A stretch of DNA of 64,000 nt from NCBI RefSeq assembly GCF_031843945.1, contig NZ_JAVTJJ010000005.1, positions 1-64,000 on the forward strand, given 5' to 3'. Below are positions 33,534-42,439 of this stretch, in pieces. The stretch is from Paracidovorax sp031843945. Lineage in GTDB: Bacteria; Pseudomonadota; Gammaproteobacteria; Burkholderiales; Burkholderiaceae_C. A program made the position numbers and the translations under genes. Within the stretch, counting starts at the first letter, position 1. Each line of letters begins with the position of its first letter. Below the pieces are notes generated by a model, which ran no database searches, was not told the DNA's origin, and saw only the letters and a list, made by a program, of their open reading frames with translations.

Positions 33534-36500
33534 GTGACTTTTCCTGCCACCGATGACGACGCCCCAGGCCGCCCCGCCGAAGGCACCTACCTGGCCCGCG
33601 TGCTGCGAGAGCAGCGCATCAGCATCCGTGGCGCGCGCACGCACAACCTCAAGAACATCGACCTGGACCTGCCGCGCAACCAGCTGGTGGTGATCACCGG
33701 GCTGTCGGGCTCGGGCAAGTCCAGCCTGGCGTTCGACACGCTCTATGCCGAGGGCCAGCGCCGCTATGTGGAAAGCCTGTCGGCCTATGCGCGTCAATTC
33801 CTGGGCCGGCTCGACAAGCCCGACGTCGATCTGATCGAGGGCCTGTCGCCGGCCATTTCCATCGAGCAGAAGGCCACCAGCCACAACCCGCGCTCCACCG
33901 TCGGCACGGTGACCGAGATCCACGACTACCTGCGCCTGCTCTACGCCCGTGCCGGCACGCCGTACTGCCCCGACCACGGCCTGCCGCTGTCATCGCAGAC
34001 CGTCAGCCAGATGGTGGACGCCGTGCTGGCGCTGCCCGAAGACACGCGCCTGATGGTGCTGGCCCCGGTGGCGCGCGACAAGAAGGGCGAATTCACCGAC
34101 CTGTTCACGCAGATGCAGGCGCTGGGTTATGTGCGCTTTCGCGTCGATGGGCAAATCTACGAGGTGGAGAGCCTGCCTGCGTTGAAGAAGACGGAGAAGC
34201 ACGACATCGACGTGGTGATCGACCGGCTGAAGGTGCGCGCCGACGTGCAGCAGCGCTTGGCGGAGAGCTTTGAGGCCGCGCTGCGCGTGGGCCTGGGTGC
34301 CAGCGGCGCGGACGGCAATGGCCGCGTGCTCGCGCTGGAAATGGATTCCGGCCAGGAGCATCTGTTTTCCTCCAAGTTCGCGTGCCCGGTGTGCGGCTTC
34401 TCGCTGCCTGAACTGGAGCCGCGCCTGTTCTCGTTCAACGCGCCGATGGGCGCCTGCCCGACCTGCGACGGCTTGGGCCAGCAGGAAGTGTTCGACCCGG
34501 CGCGGGTGGTGGCCTTCCCATCCCTCAGCTTGGCCAGCGGCGCCATCAAGGGCTGGGACCGGCGCAACGGCTACTACTTTGCCATGCTCGAGAGCCTGGC
34601 CCGGCATTACGAATTCGACGTGGAGGCCCCGTTCGAATCGTTGCCCGAGCGCGTGCGCAACGCGGTGCTGTACGGTTCGGGGGACGAAGAGGTCGCCTTC
34701 AACTACATCCTCGACAGCGGCGCCAACAAAGGCAAGTCGGTCGTCAAGAAGCACCCGTTCGAGGGCATCCTTCCGAACATGTCGCGGCGCTACCGCGAGA
34801 CCGATTCGGTCGTCGTGCGCGAAGACCTGGCGCGCCTGCGCAGCACCCAGGCCTGCCCCGACTGCCACGGCACGCGCCTGCGCCGCGAGGCCCGCCACGT
34901 GCGCGTGGGCGAGGGCAAGCAGTCCCGCGCCATCTATGAAGTGAGCCACGCCACGCTGGCCGAGGCGCTGGCCTGGTTCCACGCGCTCCAACTCACCGGC
35001 GCCAAGGCCGATATCGCCGACAAGGTGGTGCGAGAGATCGCCACGCGCCTGACCTTCCTGAACGACGTGGGCCTGAACTACCTGAGCCTGGACCGCAGCG
35101 CCGAGACCCTGTCGGGCGGCGAGGCGCAGCGCATCCGCCTGGCCAGCCAGATCGGCTCGGGCCTGACGGGTGTGATGTACGTGCTGGACGAGCCCAGCAT
35201 CGGCTTGCACCAGCGCGACAACGACCGCCTCATCGCCACACTGCAGCACCTGCGCGACATCGGCAACAGCGTGATCGTGGTCGAGCACGACGAAGACATG
35301 ATGCGCGCCGCCGACCACGTGGTGGACATGGGCCCCGGCGCCGGCGTGCATGGCGGCCGCGTGATGGCGCAGGGCACCTACGACGAGGTGCGCGCGCACC
35401 CCGATTCGCTCACCGGCCAGTACCTGTCGGGCGTGCGCTCCATTCCCGTGCCCAATCGCCGCACGCCCTGGCTGCCGGTGCTCGAACAGCAAGCCGCGCC
35501 CGAGGCGAAGAAAAGCGCCGGCAAGCCGCGCTTTCCCGAGTCCGACGCCAGCCGCCGCCGCGCCGAGCGCATGGCCGAACACCGCGCCACCCAGGGGCGC
35601 CTGCAGGCGCTGCGCGTGGTGGGCGCCAGCGGCCACAGCCTGAAGGACGTGAGCGTTGAATTCCCCGTGGGCCTGTTCACCTGCGTGACGGGCGTCTCAG
35701 GCTCGGGCAAGAGCACGCTGGTCAACGACACGCTCTACGCCGCCGTGGCGCGCCAGCTGTACCGCGCGCATGACGAGCCCGCGCCGCACGAATCCATCGA
35801 AGGCATGGAGTACTTCGACAAGGTCATCAACGTCGACCAGAGCCCCATCGGCCGCACGCCGCGCAGCAACCCGGCCACGTACACCGGCCTGTTCACGCCG
35901 ATCCGCGAGCTGATGGCCGAGACCAACACCGCGAAGGAGCGCGGCTACGGCCCCGGGCGCTTCTCGTTCAACGTGGCGGGCGGGCGCTGCGAGGCCTGCC
36001 AGGGCGACGGCGTGGTGAAGGTGGAGATGCACTTTCTGCCCGACGTGTACGTGCCCTGCGACCTGTGCCACGGCCAGCGCTACAACCGCGAAACGCTGGA
36101 AGTGCAGTGGAAGGGCAGGAACATCGCGCAGATCCTGGAGCTGACGGTGGAAGACGCCTACGCCTTCTTCCAGGACGTTCCCACCATCGCCCGCAAGCTG
36201 CACACGCTGCTGCAGGTGGGGCTGTCGTACATCCGCCTGGGCCAATCGGCGACCACCTTGTCGGGCGGCGAGGCGCAGCGCGTGAAGCTCGCGCAGGAGC
36301 TATCGAAGCGCGACACTGGCCGCACGCTCTACATTTTGGACGAGCCCACCACCGGCCTGCACTTCGCCGACATCGACCTGCTGCTGAAGGTGCTGCACCA
36401 GCTGCGCGACGCGGGCAACACCATCGTCGTGATCGAGCACAACCTGGACGTCATCAAGACGGCCGACTGGGTGATCGACATGGGCCCCGAAGGCGGCGCC

Positions 36501-36602
36501 GGCGGCGGCACCGTGGTGGGCGAGGGCACGCCGGAGGAATTGGCGGCCAACCCGGCGAGCCACACCGGGCGGTACCTGGGGCCGTATCTGGCGCGGGCCT
36601 AG
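33534..36602 (+). CDS. uvrA: Excinuclease ABC subunit A
   Basis: This 1022-residue protein recognises DNA damage in nucleotide excision repair with UvrB. It has two ABC ATPase modules: Walker A GLSGSGKSSLA near residue 58 and GVSGSGKSTLV near 722, with signature LSGGEAQR in each half. Zinc fingers use CPVC...CPTC and CEAC...CDLC. It is about 80 residues longer than E. coli UvrA, mainly through an N-terminal extension and a spacer around residue 640-680. The start is GTG 33534 with a weak ribosome-binding site. No SOS box is seen upstream. Confidence 0.97.
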   Translation: MTFPATDDDAPGRPAEGTYLARVLREQRISIRGARTHNLKNIDLDLPRNQLVVITGLSGSGKSSLAFDTLYAEGQRRYVESLSAYARQFLGRLDKPDVDLIEGLSPAISIEQKATSHNPRSTVGTVTEIHDYLRLLYARAGTPYCPDHGLPLSSQTVSQMVDAVLALPEDTRLMVLAPVARDKKGEFTDLFTQMQALGYVRFRVDGQIYEVESLPALKKTEKHDIDVVIDRLKVRADVQQRLAESFEAALRVGLGASGADGNGRVLALEMDSGQEHLFSSKFACPVCGFSLPELEPRLFSFNAPMGACPTCDGLGQQEVFDPARVVAFPSLSLASGAIKGWDRRNGYYFAMLESLARHYEFDVEAPFESLPERVRNAVLYGSGDEEVAFNYILDSGANKGKSVVKKHPFEGILPNMSRRYRETDSVVVREDLARLRSTQACPDCHGTRLRREARHVRVGEGKQSRAIYEVSHATLAEALAWFHALQLTGAKADIADKVVREIATRLTFLNDVGLNYLSLDRSAETLSGGEAQRIRLASQIGSGLTGVMYVLDEPSIGLHQRDNDRLIATLQHLRDIGNSVIVVEHDEDMMRAADHVVDMGPGAGVHGGRVMAQGTYDEVRAHPDSLTGQYLSGVRSIPVPNRRTPWLPVLEQQAAPEAKKSAGKPRFPESDASRRRAERMAEHRATQGRLQALRVVGASGHSLKDVSVEFPVGLFTCVTGVSGSGKSTLVNDTLYAAVARQLYRAHDEPAPHESIEGMEYFDKVINVDQSPIGRTPRSNPATYTGLFTPIRELMAETNTAKERGYGPGRFSFNVAGGRCEACQGDGVVKVEMHFLPDVYVPCDLCHGQRYNRETLEVQWKGRNIAQILELTVEDAYAFFQDVPTIARKLHTLLQVGLSYIRLGQSATTLSGGEAQRVKLAQELSKRDTGRTLYILDEPTTGLHFADIDLLLKVLHQLRDAGNTIVVIEHNLDVIKTADWVIDMGPEGGAGGGTVVGEGTPEELAANPASHTGRYLGPYLARA

Positions 36603-36628
36603 AACACGGCGTTTAGTAGTGAAATAGT

Positions 36629-36676
36629 GCTCTAGCGCTTATTCATCAAGCGCTGGTAGCTATGAAAATAATAGTG
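36629..36676 (+). repeat. Two-stem intergenic repeat, copy G
   Basis: TAGCGCTT...AAGCGCT is followed by AGCTAT...AATAGT. It is 26 bp after the uvrA stop, in the sense direction, and abuts the stop codon of the DUF1501 remnant. Confidence 0.85.
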
Positions 36677-36915
36677 TCAGCCTAGAAACCCCAGGTTGAC
36701 CGGATACGCCGGGCCGCCGAAATTGCGCAGCCCCGGCAGCACGCCGGCCAACTCGGTGTCGGCCATGCCGAACCAGCGCGCCAGGGTGGCCGCGTGCCGT
36801 AGAAGCCCGCGCCGCGCCGCGCCGCCCACGACGAATGGTCGCTGCCCCAGCCGTGGCTGGAGCCCGTGCAGGCGCCACATCAGCGAGACGCTGCCATGTC
36901 TGCAGTGGTTGCGTC
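36677..36915 (-). pseudogene. 3' remnant of a DUF1501 family gene (frameshifted)
   Basis: One frame (36880 to the TGA at 36677) ends in FVVGGAARRG, then HAATLARWFGMADTEL and LRNFGGPAYPVNLGFLG. This matches the C-terminus of DUF1501 (sulfatase-fold, often Tat-exported) proteins. A second frame over the same stretch reads SHGWGSDH and GAGFYGTRPP, which are the family's 'DHGWGxHH...FYG' residues. So at least two frameshifts separate the pieces, and nothing recognisable remains upstream because the chemoreceptor gene ends at 36943. It is a decayed 3' end, not a functional gene. Confidence 0.72.
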
Positions 36916-36942
36916 CGTGGCGGGCTCGCTACGCGCCGCGCG

Positions 36943-38937
36943 CTATCGAATCGCCGGCACCGGATGCGGCTCGCCATGGCCGAAGGCATCGCCATGGGCG
37001 TCGGTCGCCAGCCGGAACACCGCCACGCCTTCGACCAGCGCCTGCGCCTGCCCGCGCAGGCTGGCGGCGGCGGCCGCCATCTCTTCGACCAGGGCTGCGT
37101 TCTGCTGCGTGGCCTGGTCCATCTGCGTGACGGCTTCGCCCACCTGCGCCACGCCTTGCGACTGTTCCTGGCTGGCCGCGCTGATCTCGCCCATGATGTC
37201 GGTCACCCGGCGCACGGCCGACACCACCTCCTGCATGGTGCTGCCCGCGCGCGCGACCAGCGTATTGCCCTGTTCCACGTTCTGCACGCTGGTGTTGATC
37301 AGCGCCTTGATCTCCTTGGCCGCGTCAGCCGATCGGCCGGCCAGCGAGCGCACCTCGCCCGCCACCACGGCAAAGCCCCGGCCCTGCTCGCCCGCGCGGG
37401 CCGCTTCCACGGCCGCGTTCAGCGCCAGGATGTTGGTTTGAAAAGCGATGCCGTCGATCACGCCGATGATGTCGGCGATCTTGCCCGACGAGGCGTGAAT
37501 GCCCTGCATGGTCTGCACCACCTGGGCCACCACCTCGCCGCCCTGCACGGCCACCTGGCTGGCGCTGGCGGCCAGCTGGCTGGCCTGGCGGGCGCTGTCG
37601 GCGTTCTGGCGCACGGTGGCGGTCATCTGCTCCATCGACGCGGCGGTTTCCTCCAGCGCGCTGGCTTGGGCTTCGGTGCGGGCCGACAGGTCGTGGTTGC
37701 CCTGCGCGATCTCGGCGCTGGCCGTGGCCACGCCCTCGGCACCGCCGCGCACGCGGCCCACCACCTGCGTCAGCTGGCCGCGCATGCGGGTCAGCGCGGC
37801 GATGAGCTGGCCCACCTCGTCGCTGCCGTGGGCAATCGGCGCACCCGACAGGTCGCCCTGCGCCACGTCATCGGCCAGCGCCATGGCCTGCGCCAGCGGG
37901 CGGGTGACCGAGCGCACGAACACCGTCATCAGCACGGCCCCCAGCGCCACCATGGCCGCCATCAGCAGCGCCTGCCACAGCAGGGTGCGCTGCTGCTGCT
38001 CGATGCGGTGGTCCAGCGACTGCTGCATGCTGTCCATCGCCAGGGTGTTGAGTGCATAGAGCGCGTCGATGGCCTGGGTGAAGGTGTCGAAATACGCCTG
38101 CGGCGACTGACTGGGCGCTTCATCGGGCTTGAGGTCGATCAGCGCCGAATTGGCCAGCTGCAGCGCGCCGGCCACCTGGTCTTGCAGCGCGCGGGTCGGC
38201 GCCTGCATGGCGGCGGCAAAGGCGGGGTTGGTGCGCATGGCGCGGTTCAGGCCCCGCGCCGTTTCGCCCTGCAGTTCCTGCACCCGCTCGCGCAGGCCCA
38301 TCAGCAGGCCGCGGCCCTGGGGCGGCAGTTCCTTCTTGCCGAGAAAGCCGGTGCCCTGCGCGCGCATCACGCCCATCTTTTCGCCCAGCATCGGCGCGCT
38401 CACCATGGTGGCCTGGATCAGCGCATGCGTTTCCTCGTCCGGCTCCAGTTGGAGGCCGTAGGCGTGCAGCAGCTCTTCGCCCACCAGCAGCAGGGCGGCG
38501 ATGAGTTCGGTGTGCTGCGCCGTGCTTTGCGCAGGCTGCAGGCTGCGTGCGGCTACGGCCGATTCCAGCGACTGCCAGGTCGTGCGCACCTGGTTCCAGG
38601 CCTGGGTTTGCGCTGGCGGTACGCCGGCTTCGGCGAATCGGGCGGTACCGGCCTGCAGCGCCTGGCTGACGGCATCGCGGGCGGCGGGTCGGCGCGCGCC
38701 CAGCGCATCGTTGCCGCCCAGCATGCCGGCGGACAGGCCCCGGTGCACCTGCAGCCCCTGCACCGCCTTGTGCAGCGCCAGCAGCGGCGGCGCCCCGCGG
38801 GCTTCGCGCCGGGCATCCTGAATGGCATCCACCGACTGCATCACGAACAGGGCAGTGGGCAAGGCGCTCATCAACAAGCCGATCAGACCTAGGATCAGGA
38901 ACTTGTGGAGCAAAGGAAGGTGGGTCATTCGGGCCAT
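36943..38937 (-). CDS. Methyl-accepting chemotaxis protein
   Basis: This 664-residue chemoreceptor has, in order: an N-terminal membrane helix (about residues 11-33); a large periplasmic helical sensor (34-330) with QVHRGLSAGMLGG, resembling the NIT nitrate/nitrite-sensing module; a second membrane helix (about 335-358); a HAMP domain (RPLAQAMALADDVAQGDLS); and the signalling domain with the hairpin IAFQTNILALNAAVEAARAGEQGRGFAVVA. Methylation helices flank it. The C-terminus is short and lacks a CheR-binding pentapeptide. It stands alone; the ligand is unknown. Downstream lies the DUF1501 remnant. Confidence 0.93.
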   Translation of the reverse strand: MARMTHLPLLHKFLILGLIGLLMSALPTALFVMQSVDAIQDARREARGAPPLLALHKAVQGLQVHRGLSAGMLGGNDALGARRPAARDAVSQALQAGTARFAEAGVPPAQTQAWNQVRTTWQSLESAVAARSLQPAQSTAQHTELIAALLLVGEELLHAYGLQLEPDEETHALIQATMVSAPMLGEKMGVMRAQGTGFLGKKELPPQGRGLLMGLRERVQELQGETARGLNRAMRTNPAFAAAMQAPTRALQDQVAGALQLANSALIDLKPDEAPSQSPQAYFDTFTQAIDALYALNTLAMDSMQQSLDHRIEQQQRTLLWQALLMAAMVALGAVLMTVFVRSVTRPLAQAMALADDVAQGDLSGAPIAHGSDEVGQLIAALTRMRGQLTQVVGRVRGGAEGVATASAEIAQGNHDLSARTEAQASALEETAASMEQMTATVRQNADSARQASQLAASASQVAVQGGEVVAQVVQTMQGIHASSGKIADIIGVIDGIAFQTNILALNAAVEAARAGEQGRGFAVVAGEVRSLAGRSADAAKEIKALINTSVQNVEQGNTLVARAGSTMQEVVSAVRRVTDIMGEISAASQEQSQGVAQVGEAVTQMDQATQQNAALVEEMAAAAASLRGQAQALVEGVAVFRLATDAHGDAFGHGEPHPVPAIR

Positions 38938-39204
38938 GGCGTGGGCTCAAGGTGAATAGAAAGCTGTCGAAAGCCGAAGCTTGGGAGGAGAAGGAGAAGT
39001 GGCGGCGGAAAGTCTGTAACTCAATGTAGCAACTATCAGGCCGCACCAATTTGATGCGCATCAAGCCCGGCGTGCATCGCACGCCGGCCGCGTCTGCGGA
39101 ATAATTCCCCCGGGGGCTGGATGTTCCGGCCTCCCCCACCCACTGTTCTGCACCGCATGTCCTATTCCCGCCCCTGTTGCTTCTGCGTTCGATTCCCGGC
39201 CGGC

Positions 39205-39210
39205 GAGGGG
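39205..39210 (+). promoter_or_regulatory. Ribosome-binding site deciding the EamA start
   Basis: GAGGGG lies 5 bases before TTG 39216. It supports this rare start codon over the upstream TTG at 39177. Confidence 0.6.
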
Positions 39211-39215
39211 CACCC

Positions 39216-40157
39216 TTGAGCCGGGCCCCGCCCGCGCCCCTGGGCACGCGCGACCTGGTGGCTGCGCTGCTCGTGGTGACGATCTGGGGCGTGAACTTCG
39301 TGGTAATGAAGTGGGGCCTGCGCCACTTCACGCCGTTCCAGCTGGGCGCCGTGCGCTACGTGTGCGCGGCGTTGCCGCTGGTGTTCTTCCTGCGCCCGCC
39401 GGCCGTGCACTGGCGCTGGGTGGTGCTGTACGGGCTCTTTCAGGGCGTGGGGCAGTTCGGCATGGTGTTCTTCGCGCTGCGCGTGGGGCTGACGGCGGCG
39501 TTGGCCAGCGTGCTGATGCAGACGCAGGTGTTCTTCACCGCGCTCTGGGCGTTCATGCTGCTGCAAGAGCGGCCCGGCCGCCCCCTGATCGTCGGCATGG
39601 GGCTGGCGGGCATCGGGCTGGCGTGCTTCGGCCTGCACTTCACCACACCGGGCGCCTTGGGCGGCGACGTCACGCTGCTGGGCGTGGCGCTGGCGCTGTG
39701 CGGGGCGTCGTCGTGGGCGGCGTCCAACATCGTGGCGCGCCGCGCACAGCAAGAGTCGCCCGGCTACGACCCGCTGGCGTTTGTCGTCTGGAGCTGCCTG
39801 GTGCCGATCGTGCCCTTCATGGGCTTGTCGGCGCTGGCGGACCCTGACGCCGCCCGCTGGCTGCAGCCCGCCACCTGGGCCGCGCTGCCAGCTGCCGCGT
39901 GGGGTTCCGCCCTGTTCCTGGGCTGGGTGGCCACCATCGTGGGCTACGGCCTGTGGACCACGTTGCTGACCCGCCACCCGGCCAACCGCGTGGCGCCGTT
40001 CAGCCTGGGCGTGCCCGTGGTGGGCCTGGCCGCCGGCACGCTGGTGCTGGGCGAGGTGGTGTCGCCCTGGCAATGGGCCGGGGTGGCCTTCGTGGTGCTG
40101 GCGCTGGCCTGTGTGGTGCTGGGGCCGCGCTGGGCGGCGGCGCGCCGGGCCCGCTGA
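39216..40157 (+). CDS. EamA/DMT-family exporter
   Basis: This 313-residue membrane protein has ten helices in two EamA repeats (first repeat begins LVVTIWGVNFVVMKWGL; second around ALALCGASSWAASNI). This is the drug/metabolite exporter family, RhaT/YedA-like, often amino-acid exporters. The start is TTG 39216: GAGGGG lies 5 bases upstream, and no ATG is available in frame. A TTG at 39177 is also in frame but lacks a ribosome-binding site. It is divergent from the chemoreceptor. Repeat copy H follows 27 bp after the stop. Confidence 0.87.
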   Translation: MSRAPPAPLGTRDLVAALLVVTIWGVNFVVMKWGLRHFTPFQLGAVRYVCAALPLVFFLRPPAVHWRWVVLYGLFQGVGQFGMVFFALRVGLTAALASVLMQTQVFFTALWAFMLLQERPGRPLIVGMGLAGIGLACFGLHFTTPGALGGDVTLLGVALALCGASSWAASNIVARRAQQESPGYDPLAFVVWSCLVPIVPFMGLSALADPDAARWLQPATWAALPAAAWGSALFLGWVATIVGYGLWTTLLTRHPANRVAPFSLGVPVVGLAAGTLVLGEVVSPWQWAGVAFVVLALACVVLGPRWAAARRAR

Positions 40158-40184
40158 ACGGGCTGTGGTTTTGAAGTGTTTTTG

Positions 40185-40233
40185 GCCTCTAGCGCTTATC
40201 CATCAAGCGCTATAAGCTACAAAAACAATAGCA
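40185..40233 (+). repeat. Two-stem intergenic repeat, copy H
   Basis: TAGCGCTT...AAGCGCTA is followed by AGCTAC...AATAGCA. It is downstream of the EamA gene in the sense direction. The convergent gene ends at 40253. Confidence 0.85.
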
Positions 40234-40252
40234 AACTCAGCCCAGGGCAGCG

Positions 40253-41290
40253 TCAGAGTGGCGAGCGCTGGGCGAAGCGCACCACCGTCACGCCCGCGCG
40301 GGCCTGGCGGGTTGAGGGCATGACCAGCACGCAGTCGTCGTAGGGCGTCGCCACCGGCTCGCCGCCGTGGATGGCTTCGCTGGCGTCGGCGGCGTTCCAG
40401 CCGATCACCGTGCCAGCCTTCGCGATCACTTCCAGTCCGGTGAAGGGCTCGGTGAAGCGAAAGTGCTCGCTCTTCGCAACCACTGGGCCGGTGACTTCCA
40501 GCGCCCATTGCGCGGGGGCGTCGGGCTGGCGCCAGCCGGGCAGCTGGCGCTCGGCCTCAGCGGCGCTCAGGGTGCCGGCGGCGACCAGAAAGCGCACGCA
40601 TTGGTCTTGCGCCACCACGCGGCTGGCCGGGTCGCCATGAAAGCCGCATTCGATCAGCAGCGAGCGCGAATCGCCGGCTGAGTCATCGGGCAGCCCGAAG
40701 CGGCCGTAGTCGCGCATGCGGGTGCCGTCCTTGTGGCCGGCGTCGATCACCACATGCGCGGGCGCGCCCATGGTGCGGGCCAGCGCGCGGTTGCGCGGCG
40801 GCATGCCGGTAAGCGACAGCGGCGCGCTGGGCTCGTGCATGGAATGCAGGTCCAGCAGCCAGTCGGCCTGCTGCACGAAGGGGCGCAGCTGGGCGGCCCG
40901 GCGGCGTTCCTGCGTGTCGGCCGCGTCGATGCGGTCGTCGCTCCACTGGCGGTTCATGTCCTGGTCGACGAAGCGCGAGGCGTCGTGGTCGGCCGCATCG
41001 AACCGGTCGAACGCGGCCAGGTTGCAGAACGCCAGCGTGAGCGAGCCGGCCTGCAGCTTGAGGCCCGCTTCCAGCAAACCCTTGAGCGCCCAGGCGCCGC
41101 ACAGCTCGTTGCCGTGCACCAGCGCGCTGATCATCACGTGGCGGCCGGGCTGGCCGCTGTCCAGGCGCCAGACGCCTTCGGTGCCGGTGTTGCCGGCGCG
41201 CCAGGCAGAGATGTCGGGAGCGGGCAGGGCGAAGACCAGGGGCGCTGCGCCGTGGCGCGCGGTGGGCGTCATCGTTGCGGTCGTCGTCAT
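40253..41290 (-). CDS. Succinylglutamate desuccinylase / aspartoacylase family protein
   Basis: This 345-residue zinc carboxypeptidase-like enzyme has the Zn ligands in VHGNELCG (H and E) and DLHSMHEP (H), plus the catalytic glutamate in IECGFHGD. A C-terminal beta domain (about 260-345) follows. Family members cleave N-acyl amino acids, such as N-acetylaspartate or succinylglutamate. It is not in an ast (arginine catabolism) cluster. It is 3 bases downstream of a Bug binding protein, so an imported acylated or dicarboxylic compound is the probable substrate source. Confidence 0.85.
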   Translation of the reverse strand: MTTTATMTPTARHGAAPLVFALPAPDISAWRAGNTGTEGVWRLDSGQPGRHVMISALVHGNELCGAWALKGLLEAGLKLQAGSLTLAFCNLAAFDRFDAADHDASRFVDQDMNRQWSDDRIDAADTQERRRAAQLRPFVQQADWLLDLHSMHEPSAPLSLTGMPPRNRALARTMGAPAHVVIDAGHKDGTRMRDYGRFGLPDDSAGDSRSLLIECGFHGDPASRVVAQDQCVRFLVAAGTLSAAEAERQLPGWRQPDAPAQWALEVTGPVVAKSEHFRFTEPFTGLEVIAKAGTVIGWNAADASEAIHGGEPVATPYDDCVLVMPSTRQARAGVTVVRFAQRSPL

Positions 41291-41293
41291 GCC

Positions 41294-42319
41294 TTATTCC
41301 TCGATCTTGGCGAACTGCACGATCTTCTGGTACTTGGCGATCTCGGCGGCGATGAACTTGTCGGCGTCCACGGTGGGCGATGCCACCACCGATGCGGCGG
41401 CTTCCATCTTCTTGCGGAATTCGGGCGACTGCAGCGTGTCGTTAAGCGCCTTCTTGAGCTTGTCGTACACCGGCGCGGGCAGCTTGGCCGGAGCCATCAG
41501 CGCGAACCAGATGTTGATGTCCACGTTCTTGAACTGGGGCGATTCGGCCAGCGCCGGAATGTCGGGCGTGATGGCCGAGCGCTTGGCTTCGGTCGTGCCC
41601 AGCGCCACCACCTTGCCGCTCTTGATGTGCGGCAGGCCGCTGGAGAGCACGAACACGCCGAATTCCAGGTTGTTGCCCAGCAGGTCGTTGGTGAGCGGGG
41701 CCACGCCGCGGTAGGGAATGTGCGTCATGAACAGCTTGCCCTGCTCCTTGACCATCTCGCCCGTCAGGTGCAGCGCCGTGCCCACGCCCGAGCTGCCGTA
41801 GCTGTACTTGCCTGGGTTGGCGCTGACCTTCTTCACGAATTCAGCCGCGTTCTTCACCCCCGCGCCGGGCGATGCCACCAGCACCATCGGCTGCGTGCCC
41901 ACCAGGCCGATGGCGGTGAAGTCCTTGATGTCGTACTTGACCTTCTGCGTCACCAGCTTGTTGATGGCGATCTCGTTGCTGGCGCCCACCAGCAGGGTGT
42001 AGCCGTCAGGCTGGGCATTGGCCACCTTCTGCGCACCGATGGCGCCGCCCGCGCCGCCGATGTTCTCGATCACCACGGGCTGGCCCAGGCGGTTGGACAG
42101 CTCCGTGCCCACCAGCCGGCCCATCAGGTCGGTGCTGCCGCCGGCCGGGTAGCCCACCACGATGGTGATCGGCTTGGCGGGGTAGGCCGCGCCGGGCTGC
42201 TGCGCAAAGGCGGCAGGCGTGGTGGCTGCGGCGGCAGCCAGCAGGGCGGCCGTGCCGGCGGCCAGGGCGTGGCGGCGGGCGGTGAAGGAAGAAGAACGCA
42301 GGGTGGCGGTGGGGCGCAT
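41294..42319 (-). CDS. Bug-family substrate-binding protein
   Basis: This 341-residue periplasmic protein has a signal peptide (to about residue 40, PAAFAQ) and the Bug signature: YPAKPITIVVGYPAGGSTD, VVIENIGGAGGAIGAQ and HIPYRGVAPLTNDLL. GGAG lies close upstream of ATG 42319. It forms a two-gene unit with the aspartoacylase-family gene (3-base gap) and lies 120 bp after the HypT-like regulator on the same strand. No membrane components are present, so it would share a TctAB-type permease encoded elsewhere. Confidence 0.9.
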   Translation of the reverse strand: MRPTATLRSSSFTARRHALAAGTAALLAAAAATTPAAFAQQPGAAYPAKPITIVVGYPAGGSTDLMGRLVGTELSNRLGQPVVIENIGGAGGAIGAQKVANAQPDGYTLLVGASNEIAINKLVTQKVKYDIKDFTAIGLVGTQPMVLVASPGAGVKNAAEFVKKVSANPGKYSYGSSGVGTALHLTGEMVKEQGKLFMTHIPYRGVAPLTNDLLGNNLEFGVFVLSSGLPHIKSGKVVALGTTEAKRSAITPDIPALAESPQFKNVDINIWFALMAPAKLPAPVYDKLKKALNDTLQSPEFRKKMEAAASVVASPTVDADKFIAAEIAKYQKIVQFAKIEE

Positions 42320-42439
42320 GGGAATCTCCGTGTGGGGGGAAGCGATGCCACCGATTGTGCGAAGCCGTGCACTGCAACATGGTGCCGAAACGGCACGCAC
42401 CGGTGCTGATTGCAGTGGCTTGCCCCTATGAGCGAGCGT

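Noticed and set aside
36835..38892. Plus-strand open frame of 685 codons over the chemoreceptor
   Set aside because: It is antisense to a clear chemoreceptor. The composition (Arg, His, Gly, Leu) is typical of high-G+C antisense frames.
39067..39087. Hairpin CCGGCGTGC / GCACGCCGG in the chemoreceptor/EamA gap
   Set aside because: The stem is perfect but has no T-run on either strand and lies between divergent genes, so it is not a terminator; no function can be supported.
40733..42409. Plus-strand frame of 558 codons opposite the aspartoacylase and Bug genes
   Set aside because: It runs across two real minus-strand genes and their junction, and has no recognisable domain.
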